A DNA stretch of 64,000 nt. It comes from Desulfolutivibrio sulfodismutans DSM 3696 (GTDB lineage Bacteria > Desulfobacterota > Desulfovibrionia > Desulfovibrionales > Desulfovibrionaceae). Below the pieces are notes generated by a model. The model did not search any database, was not told the DNA's origin, and saw only the letters and a program-made list of their open reading frames with translations. This document shows positions 36,755 through 46,697 of this stretch, piece by piece. Every line of letters starts with the position of its first letter. Within the stretch, counting starts at the first letter, position 1. The stretch lies in assembly GCF_013376455.1 (NCBI RefSeq), contig NZ_CP045504.1, forward strand, positions 3,183,001 to 3,247,000, written 5' to 3'. The translations under genes were made by a program, and so were the position numbers.

Positions 36755-38063
36755 CGCCAAGGCCCTGGTCAGCATCATGGCCGACTTGCAGCCCGCCCAG
36801 GCCTTCGGCAAGGTGAGCAAGGTGGTGGGGCTTATCGCCGAGGGCCGGGGCATCAAGGCCCCCATCGGCTCCGTGTGCCGACTCATGCCCGACGACGCCC
36901 GGGGCGTGGAGATTCCGGCCGAGGTGGTGGGGTTTCGCGACGGGGCGTGCCTTTTCATGCCCTACGGCGACATGCGCGGCATCAGCCCCGGCACGCTCAT
37001 CAAAAACACCTCCACCCCGCCGCTTATGCCCGTGGGGAAACGTTTTCTGGGCCGCACCGTGGACGCCTTCGGCAATCCCATCGACGAGATCGGCCCCATC
37101 TTCCCTCGGAAATTCCGCCCCATCTTCGCCGAGCCGCCCAGTCCCCTGGAGAGGCCGCGCATCTCCGAACCCCTGGACGTGGGGGTGCGGGCCATCAACG
37201 GCCTCCTGACCCTGGGCAAGGGCCAGCGGGTGGGCATCATGGCCGGTTCGGGCGTCGGGAAATCGACGCTCATGGGCATGATCGCCCGGGGCACCAAGGC
37301 CGACATCAACGTTATCGGGCTTGTGGGCGAACGCGGCCGGGAGGTCTTGGAATTTATTGAAAAGGATCTGGGCCCCGAGGGGCTGGCCCGGTCGGTGCTG
37401 GTCATCGCCACCTCGGACCAAAGCCCGCTGATCCGCATGCGCGCGGCCTATGCGGCCACGGCCATGGCCGAATATTTCCGGGACGAGGGCGCGGACGTGA
37501 TCCTCATGATGGACTCCGTGACCCGCTTCGCCATGGCCGGGCGCGAGGTGGGGCTGGCGGCCGGGGAGCCGCCCACCACCCGGGGCTATACCCCCTCGGT
37601 GTTCGCCCATCTGCCCAAGCTTTTGGAGCGGGCCGGAAAGAACAAATCCGGCTCCATCACCGGCATCTATACCGTGCTGGTGGACGGCGACGACTTCACC
37701 GAACCCATCGCCGACTCCACCCGGTCCATCCTGGACGGGCACATCGTGCTCACCCGCGACCTGGCCGACCAGGGGCATTTCCCGGCCATAGACGTCTTAA
37801 AAAGCATCAGCCGTCTGCGCTCCGACGTGACCACGCCCGAGCAGCGCGAGGCGGGCAAGGTGCTCCTGCGGCTTCTGGCCACCTACCGCCGGGTGGAGGA
37901 CATGGTGAACATCGGGGCCTACGCCAAGGGATCGAATCCGGACATCGACCGGGCCCTGGCCATGATCGGCCCCATCGGCATCTATCTGCGCCAGGACGTG
38001 GGCGAACCCGCCCCCCTGGAGGAGTGCTTCGCGGCCCTGGCCAAGATCGCCGCCGTGAAGTAG
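36744..38063 (+). CDS. fliI: Flagellum-specific export ATPase FliI
   Basis: 439 residues from the ATG at 36744 (11-base overlap with fliH). Beta-F1-like fold with Walker A GSGVGKST (168-175), Walker B VILMMDSVTRFA and the conserved GEPPTTRGYTPSVFA. It energises unfolding and delivery of flagellar substrates. In many bacteria fliJ comes next; here the following gene is on the other strand and unrelated, so the operon seems to end with fliI. No terminator with a T tract was seen. Confidence 0.97.
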   Translation: MELDAKALVSIMADLQPAQAFGKVSKVVGLIAEGRGIKAPIGSVCRLMPDDARGVEIPAEVVGFRDGACLFMPYGDMRGISPGTLIKNTSTPPLMPVGKRFLGRTVDAFGNPIDEIGPIFPRKFRPIFAEPPSPLERPRISEPLDVGVRAINGLLTLGKGQRVGIMAGSGVGKSTLMGMIARGTKADINVIGLVGERGREVLEFIEKDLGPEGLARSVLVIATSDQSPLIRMRAAYAATAMAEYFRDEGADVILMMDSVTRFAMAGREVGLAAGEPPTTRGYTPSVFAHLPKLLERAGKNKSGSITGIYTVLVDGDDFTEPIADSTRSILDGHIVLTRDLADQGHFPAIDVLKSISRLRSDVTTPEQREAGKVLLRLLATYRRVEDMVNIGAYAKGSNPDIDRALAMIGPIGIYLRQDVGEPAPLEECFAALAKIAAVK

Positions 38064-38125
38064 GCGGCCGCGCCGGGCTCACGGGCGGCGGCCGGTCCAG
38101 GCTGCTTTTCTGGTGTGTCCGCCGC

Positions 38126-39223
38126 TTATTCCCACTCGAAATTTTCCGGAACCGTCACGCCATATCGCCGCGCAAGCGGCGTTTTGAGCGGCCCCTTGTG
38201 TCCTTCGTTCGCCCTGATGTATTCCAGCACCTGCCAGTTCGGTATACCCCAGACCAACAGCTTGTTCTTGAAAACGACGTCCCATTCGTCTGCGAAGTTT
38301 CTGCCTACGTTTTCCTTGTCAAAGATGGTTTGCACATGATCGATGAAAATCTGTCTCTGCTTGAGCATTTTCAGCAAGGTGCGCTGTCTGATCACTTTTG
38401 GGGGGATGTTCTCTGAAATCAGGCTGTATGTCGCCTCGGCAACGGCGTCGGGGTCCGGGTCGACGAGTCGTGCGAAATCTTTGTCCAGGAAATAGTCCCG
38501 CCCTCCGATATTGTGGGTGCTGACGACAGGAATGCCGCACAACAGGTATTCCGTCGCAGCGTACATTCCTCCTTCCAGGTCGGAAAGGCATAATCCAACT
38601 CTCGATTTGTTGTAGAGCTGGCATATATCCTGTGGCGACAAGAACCTGTCCATTCCTGTCTCGGGGTGTTCATTCAAAAAAACGGCGTTCGGAAGATTAT
38701 TCTTGAGCTCTGCCTTGTATGCGAGGCCTTCTTTTTTTTCTTTTGCCGGAGAATAGTAAATCAATCCGACATTGTTCAGTTTCGAAGCAAGCATATGTCG
38801 CTTGAACCGGTCAAGCCTTGCATTGTAGATGGCGTCATATTCCTTCGGAGAACCATCGATGATGTTGAATATGCGTTGGTCAAGGAATGCGTTTTGATGG
38901 CAAAATGTTGTGTTTATTTTGCATTTTTCAAGGAGAAACATGTCGACATGGTCATTGACCATGATGTGCACATCGTGCTGGGGGTAGTATTTCTTTAGAA
39001 AATAATAGCTATTCACCATGTTGAACAATTCATCATTGTCCTGTGGTGTCCACCATGACCACAAGAGGTAGTAAACTTTTTTGTTCCGTAACGCCTGGCT
39101 CAGCGTCAAGGCGGGCTGGCCGGGATGTGGCGAGCCGAATCCTACGATGATGAGAGGGTCCAGGCTTATGACATCGCAGTACAGATGGACTTCACATTTT
39201 ATGGAGAGCAAAGGAAGCTCCAT
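38126..39223 (-). CDS. Glycosyltransferase-like protein (GT-B type), AT-rich
   Basis: 365 residues from the ATG at 39223; an ATG at 39322 would add 33 residues, and neither has a good ribosome site. The C-terminal half has the GT4-like nucleotide-sugar motif GGMYAATEYLLCGIPVVSTHN followed by GGRDYFLD, and before it LSPQDICQLYNKSRVGLCLS. The N-terminal half (about 1-180) is unusual and has no family I can name. Base composition is clearly more AT-rich than both neighbours, with many A/T third positions, suggesting transfer. Position right after the flagellar operon might mean a sugar modification of surface structures, but no evidence shows it. Confidence 0.72.
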   Translation of the reverse strand: MELPLLSIKCEVHLYCDVISLDPLIIVGFGSPHPGQPALTLSQALRNKKVYYLLWSWWTPQDNDELFNMVNSYYFLKKYYPQHDVHIMVNDHVDMFLLEKCKINTTFCHQNAFLDQRIFNIIDGSPKEYDAIYNARLDRFKRHMLASKLNNVGLIYYSPAKEKKEGLAYKAELKNNLPNAVFLNEHPETGMDRFLSPQDICQLYNKSRVGLCLSDLEGGMYAATEYLLCGIPVVSTHNIGGRDYFLDKDFARLVDPDPDAVAEATYSLISENIPPKVIRQRTLLKMLKQRQIFIDHVQTIFDKENVGRNFADEWDVVFKNKLLVWGIPNWQVLEYIRANEGHKGPLKTPLARRYGVTVPENFEWE

Positions 39224-39475
39224 GTGGCCAAGTTCGCGTTGCCGGGTGGCCCTGGCCGGGGTCGTGAGGTGCCGGTACGGCTTCGACCAGCGTGGGATGG
39301 CCGCTTCACCGGCGCGAATCATAATGTGTTTTTCGGAAAGAAAGAAGCCCCTGCGGGAACGTCGGCGGGATTCCGGTTCATGATATGCGTCGCCGCGTGG
39401 CCTGCGTCAGGGCTTTCCGGCTTCCTGCATGCCCAACCATCGGGGAAAAGGCGCCAGGTGGCGGGGCTTCACGCC

Positions 39476-40597
39476 TCACGCCGCCCGGCACGGCGGCTGC
39501 GGCGTGCCGGGCCTGGTCATGACCAGTTGCCACAGTTGCAGGGCCCGGGCCCGGAAGGCCCCGGCGCAGGACAAGAGATAATAGTCCCACATGCGCCGGA
39601 AACTCTCCGGAAACCGTGGCCGCAGGCCCGGCCAGGCGGCCTGGAAGCGTTCGTGCCAGGCCATGAGCGTCTTGTCGTAGTGGGGGCCCAGGTTGTGGGC
39701 GTCCTCGACCACGAAAAGCCCTTCGGCGGCCCGGGCGATCTGGGCCAGGGAGGGCAGGGCGCCGCCGGGAAAGATGTATGTGCGAATCCAGGGGTCGCAC
39801 CCGACGGCCGAGACGTTGGCGGCGATGGTGTGCAAAAGGAACGTCCCGCCGTCCCGCAGGCAGCGGTTGACGGCCCGCATGAAGTCCCGATGGTTTTTTT
39901 GCCCCACATGCTCGAACATACCCACGGACACGATTTTGTCGAAATGTCCGTTCATGTCGCGGTAGTCGCGTTCGACGATCTCCACCGCAAGGCCCCGGGC
40001 CGTTGCGCAGGCCTTGGCGTGGGCCGCCTGTTGGCGCGAGATGTTCACCCCGGTCACGGTGCAGCCGCAGTGTTCGGCAAGATACGCGGACAGTCCGCCC
40101 CAGCCGCAGCCAATGTCCAGGACGGCGTCGCCGGGCCGGATGTCGAGCTTGTGGCGGATGAGGTCGAGTTTTTGCCGTTGGGCCGTCTCCAGGTCGTCGG
40201 TCCCGGCGAAATAGGCGCAACTGTACTGGTTGTGGGGGTCGAGCCAGGACAGGAACATGTCGTTGCCCAGGTCGTAGTGCCGCTTTGCCACGGCCTTGGA
40301 TCTGCGCCGCGACTGGCGGTTGAAGAGTCGTTCAAGGAAGAGGTCGAACAGCAGCGGCAGGCTCTTTTGGGCCCAGACGTCCAGTTCGGCGAGGCACAGG
40401 CGGCGAAACAGTTCGTCCAGGCAGGCGCAGTCCCACCAGCCGTCCATGTAGGCCTCGCCCAGGCCCAGGTTCTTGTCGCGAAGGACGCGGGGATACAGGT
40501 CCGTGTTGTGAACGCGGATATCCCAGGGATTTGGCCCGTTGACTGTGATTCCGGCCTGGGCCAGGAGGGAGGTGATGATCCGTTCGGCCCTGCTCAT
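39476..40597 (-). CDS. cfa: Cyclopropane-fatty-acyl-phospholipid synthase
   Basis: 373 residues from the ATG at 40597, with GGAGG six bases upstream. The N-terminal domain (GLGEAYMDGWWDCACLDELF) and the SAM-binding methyltransferase core (AVLDIGCGWGGLSAYLAEHC) are typical, with YSCAYF, SVGMFEHVG and YIFPGGALPS as family markers. It transfers a methylene group from SAM to double bonds of membrane phospholipid acyl chains, often in stress or stationary phase. It stands alone on the minus strand. Confidence 0.95.
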   Translation of the reverse strand: MSRAERIITSLLAQAGITVNGPNPWDIRVHNTDLYPRVLRDKNLGLGEAYMDGWWDCACLDELFRRLCLAELDVWAQKSLPLLFDLFLERLFNRQSRRRSKAVAKRHYDLGNDMFLSWLDPHNQYSCAYFAGTDDLETAQRQKLDLIRHKLDIRPGDAVLDIGCGWGGLSAYLAEHCGCTVTGVNISRQQAAHAKACATARGLAVEIVERDYRDMNGHFDKIVSVGMFEHVGQKNHRDFMRAVNRCLRDGGTFLLHTIAANVSAVGCDPWIRTYIFPGGALPSLAQIARAAEGLFVVEDAHNLGPHYDKTLMAWHERFQAAWPGLRPRFPESFRRMWDYYLLSCAGAFRARALQLWQLVMTRPGTPQPPCRAA

Positions 40598-41071
40598 GAT
40601 CGCCTCCGATACGCACGCAGGAGGTTCAAGGAGGGAGAGGTTGGCGACGCCTAGGCAGTAGCGCATAAGCGCAAGGAAATATCAAGGGCCGCTGTCGGTT
40701 TTTTTCTTGCCGGGCTGCATATCCGCCGCCAGGACATCGGCCGCCATCCTTCCCGCGTAGGGACATGGCGCACCGGCTGCCAGATTCTCCACAACCGGCG
40801 TATTCCCGTGGCGCATGGCGAAAAGCCAGGGCACGTCTCCAAGCGCCGAGGCCCTTGCCAAGCGCTTTGTCTTGGCCTTACAAAACATTCGCCGGGAATG
40901 GGCCACGCCCGCCAGGATTGGAAGACGCCCCCGGCCTGATCTCGCATGCAGTTTGCAGGCAGGCCGGACGCACAGCGACAAAACCGTTTCCAGGAACATT
41001 CCGGATGCACCCCTCACACGGGACACATCCCCGGGGGTTCTGGCGTAACACCCAGGCGGACGAGCACGCAC
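40598..41071. other. Divergent gap between cfa and the giant kinase gene
   Basis: No strong promoter or terminator stands out. One short minus-strand frame (40682-40888) has plausible codon use and is listed separately. Confidence 0.45.
40682..40888 (-). CDS. Possible 68-residue protein, unknown
   Basis: Runs from the ATG at 40888 (MFCKAKTKRLARASALGDVP) to a TGA at 40682, ending QPGKKKTDSGP. Composition is protein-like with a basic start and end, and it lies just before cfa on the same strand. The ribosome site is weak and no family is recognised, so it may be spurious. Confidence 0.25.
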   Translation of the reverse strand: MFCKAKTKRLARASALGDVPWLFAMRHGNTPVVENLAAGAPCPYAGRMAADVLAADMQPGKKKTDSGP

Positions 41072-44000
41072 ATGATCTCCCTTATCGGCTTTCAAATCGG
41101 TGAACTGCTCTACCAGGGGCCGAACAGCCAGGTCTATCGGGCCCGCCGCGAACGGGACGGCCTGCCGGTGGTGCTCAAGATCCCCGCCAGTCCCGACATC
41201 TCCATCCGCGAAAATTTGCGCTTTCAGCACGAGTACGACCTGCTCGCCTCCCTGAACCTGTCCCGCGTGATCAAGGTCCATGACCTCCTGCAATACCGCT
41301 CCAGCTTCGCCATCGTCGAAGAGGACTACGGCGCGCGCGATCTTGCCAGCCATATCGAGGGGCGCCTGCCGGACCCCCTCGAATTTCTCGACGCCGCGAT
41401 CCAGATGGCCGAAGCCCTGGCGCAGTTGCACGGGCAGGGGATCATCCACAAGGACACCCACCTGGCCAATTTCCTCATCAACCCCCGAACGGGCGAGATC
41501 AAGCTGACGGATTTCGGGATGTCCTCGCTTATCGAGGGAGAAGTGCAGGAACCCTGGGATCCCGACCAGATCGAGGGCAACCTGGCCTACATTTCCCCGG
41601 AACAGACCGGCCGGATGAACCGAAGCATCGACAGCCGATCCGACCTCTATTCCCTGGGAATCTGTTATTACAGGATGCTCACCGGAGTCCTGCCTTTCAC
41701 GTCCAGTGATCCGATGGAACTTTTGCATGCGCACATCGCCCGCAGGCCTGTGAGCCCCCAGGAGATGCGGCCCGCCGTCCCTCTGGCGCTTTCCGGCCTC
41801 ACCATGCGCCTGCTGGAAAAAATGGCGGAGAATCGCTACCAGAGCGCCTCCGGTCTGGTTCGCGACCTGAAGGACATGCGTGCGGCCTGTGTCAGCGGCG
41901 AGAGCCTGGCGGACATGAAACCCGGCCACCGGGCCCTGTCGTTCCGGTTCCAGGTATCCCAGAAGATTTACGGCCGGGACAATGAAATCCGGCTTCTGCT
42001 GCAGACGTTTGAACGCATGGCCCGGGGCGGCGCGGAGCTGCTTCTCGTGGGGGGCTATTCGGGCATCGGCAAAACGTCGCTGGTCAACGAGGTGCTCAAA
42101 GGGCTCACCCGCCAGCGAGGCCGGTTCGTTTCCGGCAAGCATGACCAGTTTCAGCGCGACATCCCGTTTTCAGCCTTCATCCAGGCCTTCCGCCAGTTGA
42201 GCCACCGCATACTGGCCGAACCCGAGGCGTTGGTGGTCAAATGGCGTCTGTCCCTGCTTGATGCCCTGGGCAACAACGCCCAGGTGATTATCGACGTCAT
42301 CCCGGAGATGGAGCACATCCTTGGACAACAACCCCCCGCGCCGGACCTTGGGCCGACAGAGGCGCAAAACCGCTTCATCATGTGCATGCAGCGCTTCATC
42401 GGGGTGTTCGCCAAGCGGGAGCATCCCCTGGTGGTTTTTCTCGACGATCTGCAATGGGCGGATGCGCCGTCGCTCAACCTCATCCGCGCGCTCATGACGG
42501 ACGCGTCATCCCACGCCCTGCTCATCATCGGCGCCTACCGGGACAATGAGGTCTCCCCCGCGCATCCGCTGACGCTGACCGTCAACAGCCTGCACGAATC
42601 AGGCGTCGCCGTCCGCACCGTGACCCTGGCCCCTTTGTTGTTCGTCGATCTGCGCCAAATGGTGGCGGACACCCTCAATCGCCCCCCGGAAGAGGTTGAT
42701 GATCTGTCCCGGCTTATCGAGGAAAAGACCGGCGGCAACCCGTTTTTCGTATCGCAGATGCTCAAGGATCTGCATGCGCGGGGCCTGTTTCAACTGGATT
42801 CCGACTCCGGTTGCTGGCTCTGGGACATGGCCGACATCCGTACCATGGGGCTCACCGACAACGTGGTGGACCTCATGGCCGGCAGGATCAGCCGCATGAA
42901 GCCGCAGACGCGCCAGGTGCTGCAACTGGCGGCCTGCATCGGGAACCGATTCGCCCTGCCCATGCTCGCCGCCATCCTGGAGAGAACGCCGGAGGAAACC
43001 AGCGAGGAACTGTGGGAGGCGCTTCAGGCGGGACTCGTCATCCCCTCGGAGTCCGTCTTCCGCTTCCTGCACGACCGGGTGCAGCAGGCGGCCTACTCGC
43101 TCATCCCGCAGGAGGATATCGCGCCGCTGCATCTGCGCATAGGCCGCCTGCTCCTGCGCCATGTCGGCCAAACGCAGATCGAGGACACGATCTTCGATAT
43201 CACGTCGCATTTCAATGCGGCGCTTGACCTGGTGCATGATCCCGAAGAGCGCATGACGCTTTTGGAACTCAACATGCTGGCGGGACGCAAGGCCAAGGCG
43301 TCCACCGCCTACGGGCAGGCGTTGCGCAACTTCGAGGTGGCCGCCTCGCTCCTGCCCGGGGACGGCTGGAGGACACACGCCCCCGTCATGCTGGACGTGG
43401 TGCGCGAAAAGGCCGACGTCTTGTACCTGCTGGGCGATTTCGCACAGGCCGAGACCCTTCTGGACGAGGCGCTCACCCATACGCAAGACACGTTCGACAG
43501 GGTGGAGGTCTATCTCCAGAAGCTGATTCAGTACAACCAACTGGGGAAATACAACGAACTCATGGACATCGCCAGGGACGCCCTGGCCATTTTCGGCGTG
43601 GACCTGCCCCAGGCCGACGACGCCTCAACCCTCAAACGTTGCTTCGACTCCCTGATGAAGGACTATGTCGCGCTTCTCGGGCAGCGCCCGATAGCCGATC
43701 TGATTACCATCCCGGACGTGACGGATCGCGAGCAGGACAGCATCATCCGGCTCACCGCCATCCTTACCGACGGAGCGTATATCGCCGTTCCCACGCTTTT
43801 CCCGCACCTGGTCATGGAGGTAGTCACCAGATCCATGCGATACGGCCACAACGCCTTGTCCGCCGTCGGTTTTTGCTGGGCGACAGTCGTCATCGTGCAG
43901 GAACACAAAGACTATCACAGCGCTTTCGCGCTGGGCAAACTGTCCATGACTCTCGTAGAGCGGTTTCCCAATCCGCGCATCCAGGCCCAGATCACCTTTC

Positions 44001-46471
44001 TTTACGCCGTTTGCGCCATGCACTGGTTTTTGCCCCTGTCGGAGCAGATCGAGATGTACAAGCGGGCCTATCAATACGGCATCCAAAACGGCAACCTGGT
44101 GTTTGCCGGTTACGCCCGCACCATGATTCCCAAGACCGTCCTGGCTGCGTCCACCGTCGACAAGGCCCTGGAAGAAAACGACATCAGCGTGGAATTTTAT
44201 GAGAAACGCGGCTCTCCCTTCCTCATGAGCGAGCGCTTCTGCAATCTGTTCCTGAAAAACCTCAAAGGCGAACGCCCCGATCCCCTCTCGCTCAGCACGC
44301 CGGACATCGACGAGCATGCCTCCCTGGAGCTCTGGCAGCGTCCCGAGACGCTGTTCGGCCACGGTCTGGCGTATTTTCTCACGTCCAAGCTCCAGTTGCT
44401 CTTCCTTTTCAGAAAGACGGAGGAGGCCTGGCGTTTCGCCGAAAAACACGCGGACTGGATGCGCTATATCCCCATCCTTTACGAAACCACGGTGTTCAGC
44501 TTTTACCGCGCCATGGCCGCCGCGGCGCTTTTGGATGGCGCTTCGGAAGAGGACCGCAGGCTCATGGAGTCCAGGTTGCGGGCATCGCTCGCGGAATTCG
44601 CCATCTGGGCGCAAAACTGCCCTGAAAACTACGCTTGGCAGGAGCGGCTGCTGCGGGCCGAAAAGGCCCGGCTGGACGGCGCCGTCCAGGAGGCGCAGGA
44701 GCTTTACGCACAGGCGGCGGACATTGCCCGCCGGGACGAGCACCCCCATGGCGTGGCCCTGTCCCGGGAACGCATGGCGCAGTTGCATCATTTTCTGGAA
44801 CAGACCGATTCAGCCAAGATTTTTTTGGAAGACGCCAGTTTCAACTATTACCGGTGGGGGGCGCACGCCAAGGTTTTGAGCCTGCGTCAGGAACTGGACC
44901 GTTGGACCATGGCGCAGGCGCGCCCGGCTATGGCCTCCCACGCATCGACGGGCACAGCGCAATCCGAGCGCTCCTACGGCTCCATGCCCCATCTGCTCGA
45001 TGTCGGCAGCATCCTCAAAGCCACCCAGGCGATTTCCAGGGAAATCAACCAGGACTCGCTGCTGCGTGTCATCATGACCAGCGTCATAGAGAACGCCGGA
45101 GCCGAGCAGGGATATCTCCTGCTGCCGGACGAACGGGACTGGTCTGTGGCGGCCATGGCCACGGTGGAGGGAAACTCCTTTGCGCAGGCGGGCAGTCCGC
45201 TGCAAGATTCGCCCCTGGTCAGCGAGGCCATCGTCAGGTTCGTCATCCGCAGCGGCCAGGAGCTCGTTCTCAACGACGCCGGGCAACACCCCTCGTTCCA
45301 GCAGGATGCGCATGTGGTGCGCAAAAACGTCCGCTCCGTCTTGTGCGTGCCGCTGCTGGTCCAAAACCGCCTCAGCGGCGTGCTGTATCTGGAGAACAAC
45401 CTTTTTCCCGACGCCTTCGCCAAGGAACGGACCCAGATCGTCGGGATGCTCGCCGCGCAGGCCGCCATCTCTATCGAAAACGCCAATCTCTACGGCAGCC
45501 TCGCCGCCAGCGAACAACGCTACCGCAGCATTTTCGAGGACGCGAGCGACATCATTTTCCTCACCACGCCCGAAGGCCGCATCATGGACGTGAATCCGGC
45601 CTGTCTGGGCATTCTCGGGTACACGCAGGCTGAACTGCTCAGACTCTCCGTGGCGGACCTATATGTCGATCCCCGGGCACGGGCCCGTCTCAAGGACATC
45701 CTCGAGAAGGCCGGTGCGGTTCGCGGCTTCGAGGTCGCCTTGCGGCGCAAGGACGGAGAGATCGTCGAAGCCATTTTCGCGGCCAACCTGCGCCGTGACG
45801 CGCAGGGGCAGGTTGTCGGCTACCAGGGCATCCTGCACGACATGACCGACAGGAAACAGGCTGAGCGACTGCGTGAGGCCTACAGCAGGGATCTGGAACG
45901 CCAAGTGCGCGAACGCACCCAGGAGCTCACCGAGGCCAACGACAAGTTGCGCAGGCTCAGCGACTACGACGGCCTGACGGGCATCGCCAACCGGCGAAAG
46001 TTCGACTCAGCGCTGCAAACCGAGTGGCGTCGCGCCATACGCAACGAAACGCCCCTGACCCTGGCCATGATCGATGTGGACCATTTCAAGGCATACAACG
46101 ACCATCTGGGACATCTGCTGGGCGACGACTGCCTGCGCCGCGTGGCCCAGGCAGTCGCCGTCAACATCAGGCAGTCCTGCGACCTGGCCGCACGGTATGG
46201 CGGCGAGGAGTTCGCCGTCATCCTGCCCGGACTCGCTGCGGATAATGCGTTGCGCGCCTGTGAAAAATTGTGTTCCGCCGTCATGGGACTCGGCATCCCC
46301 CATGGCAAAAGCCCGATGGCGGACGTGGTGACCGTGAGCGTCGGCGCCGCCACCTGCACCCCGGCGAGGGGGGGGAGCTCCGAGGCCCTTGTCCGGGCGG
46401 CTGACGCGAATCTCTATCGGGCCAAGGAACAGGGAAGAAACCGAGTGGTGGTTTCCGTGACGGCGTCATGA
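41072..46471 (+). CDS. Giant signalling protein: Ser/Thr kinase, AAA ATPase, GAF, PAS and GGDEF
   Basis: 1799 residues from the ATG at 41072. Residues about 8-270 are a Hanks-type kinase with Lys36, the catalytic loop HKDTHLANFLIN (Asp128) and DFG 147-149; the Gly-rich loop is weak. About 297-570 is a STAND/Orc1-like ATPase with Walker A GGYSGIGKTS and Walker B LVVFLDDLQWAD. About 600-1290 is an all-helical TPR-like solenoid. Then GAF (about 1312-1472), PAS (1480-1600), a short coiled coil, and GGDEF (1627-1799) with intact GGEEF. The RxxD inhibitory site reads QSCD, so product feedback is probably lost. Predicted output is c-di-GMP; in related multi-domain kinases the C-terminus is usually a histidine kinase. 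No membrane segment. A single gene. Confidence 0.92.
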   Translation: MISLIGFQIGELLYQGPNSQVYRARRERDGLPVVLKIPASPDISIRENLRFQHEYDLLASLNLSRVIKVHDLLQYRSSFAIVEEDYGARDLASHIEGRLPDPLEFLDAAIQMAEALAQLHGQGIIHKDTHLANFLINPRTGEIKLTDFGMSSLIEGEVQEPWDPDQIEGNLAYISPEQTGRMNRSIDSRSDLYSLGICYYRMLTGVLPFTSSDPMELLHAHIARRPVSPQEMRPAVPLALSGLTMRLLEKMAENRYQSASGLVRDLKDMRAACVSGESLADMKPGHRALSFRFQVSQKIYGRDNEIRLLLQTFERMARGGAELLLVGGYSGIGKTSLVNEVLKGLTRQRGRFVSGKHDQFQRDIPFSAFIQAFRQLSHRILAEPEALVVKWRLSLLDALGNNAQVIIDVIPEMEHILGQQPPAPDLGPTEAQNRFIMCMQRFIGVFAKREHPLVVFLDDLQWADAPSLNLIRALMTDASSHALLIIGAYRDNEVSPAHPLTLTVNSLHESGVAVRTVTLAPLLFVDLRQMVADTLNRPPEEVDDLSRLIEEKTGGNPFFVSQMLKDLHARGLFQLDSDSGCWLWDMADIRTMGLTDNVVDLMAGRISRMKPQTRQVLQLAACIGNRFALPMLAAILERTPEETSEELWEALQAGLVIPSESVFRFLHDRVQQAAYSLIPQEDIAPLHLRIGRLLLRHVGQTQIEDTIFDITSHFNAALDLVHDPEERMTLLELNMLAGRKAKASTAYGQALRNFEVAASLLPGDGWRTHAPVMLDVVREKADVLYLLGDFAQAETLLDEALTHTQDTFDRVEVYLQKLIQYNQLGKYNELMDIARDALAIFGVDLPQADDASTLKRCFDSLMKDYVALLGQRPIADLITIPDVTDREQDSIIRLTAILTDGAYIAVPTLFPHLVMEVVTRSMRYGHNALSAVGFCWATVVIVQEHKDYHSAFALGKLSMTLVERFPNPRIQAQITFLYAVCAMHWFLPLSEQIEMYKRAYQYGIQNGNLVFAGYARTMIPKTVLAASTVDKALEENDISVEFYEKRGSPFLMSERFCNLFLKNLKGERPDPLSLSTPDIDEHASLELWQRPETLFGHGLAYFLTSKLQLLFLFRKTEEAWRFAEKHADWMRYIPILYETTVFSFYRAMAAAALLDGASEEDRRLMESRLRASLAEFAIWAQNCPENYAWQERLLRAEKARLDGAVQEAQELYAQAADIARRDEHPHGVALSRERMAQLHHFLEQTDSAKIFLEDASFNYYRWGAHAKVLSLRQELDRWTMAQARPAMASHASTGTAQSERSYGSMPHLLDVGSILKATQAISREINQDSLLRVIMTSVIENAGAEQGYLLLPDERDWSVAAMATVEGNSFAQAGSPLQDSPLVSEAIVRFVIRSGQELVLNDAGQHPSFQQDAHVVRKNVRSVLCVPLLVQNRLSGVLYLENNLFPDAFAKERTQIVGMLAAQAAISIENANLYGSLAASEQRYRSIFEDASDIIFLTTPEGRIMDVNPACLGILGYTQAELLRLSVADLYVDPRARARLKDILEKAGAVRGFEVALRRKDGEIVEAIFAANLRRDAQGQVVGYQGILHDMTDRKQAERLREAYSRDLERQVRERTQELTEANDKLRRLSDYDGLTGIANRRKFDSALQTEWRRAIRNETPLTLAMIDVDHFKAYNDHLGHLLGDDCLRRVAQAVAVNIRQSCDLAARYGGEEFAVILPGLAADNALRACEKLCSAVMGLGIPHGKSPMADVVTVSVGAATCTPARGGSSEALVRAADANLYRAKEQGRNRVVVSVTAS

Positions 46472-46574
46472 CCCTTGGAACGCCTTAGAAGACCACCGTT
46501 TCGCGCCAAAGGCCCGGCGGGCGGGAAACGAGGCCGGGCCGTGGGCCGCTTGGCCGCATCGACTGTGCGATCCG

Positions 46575-46625
46575 CAAAAACGCCGCACCCCGGCCGGGAG
46601 GCAGGTCCCGGGCCGGGGCGCGGCG
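46575..46625 (-). terminator. Rho-independent terminator of the TauE-like gene
   Basis: A 15-bp GC-rich stem with one mismatch (46581-46595 with 46611-46625) and a 15-nt loop is followed on the minus strand by TTTTT (46576-46580). It lies about 70 bases beyond the stop codon. Confidence 0.75.
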
Positions 46626-46697
46626 TGATCGCGGAGGCGGCGATCAACCCTCGGACGATTTTTCGGAGGGGCGGGCCGCAGCCCGTCCCGTTTTCAC

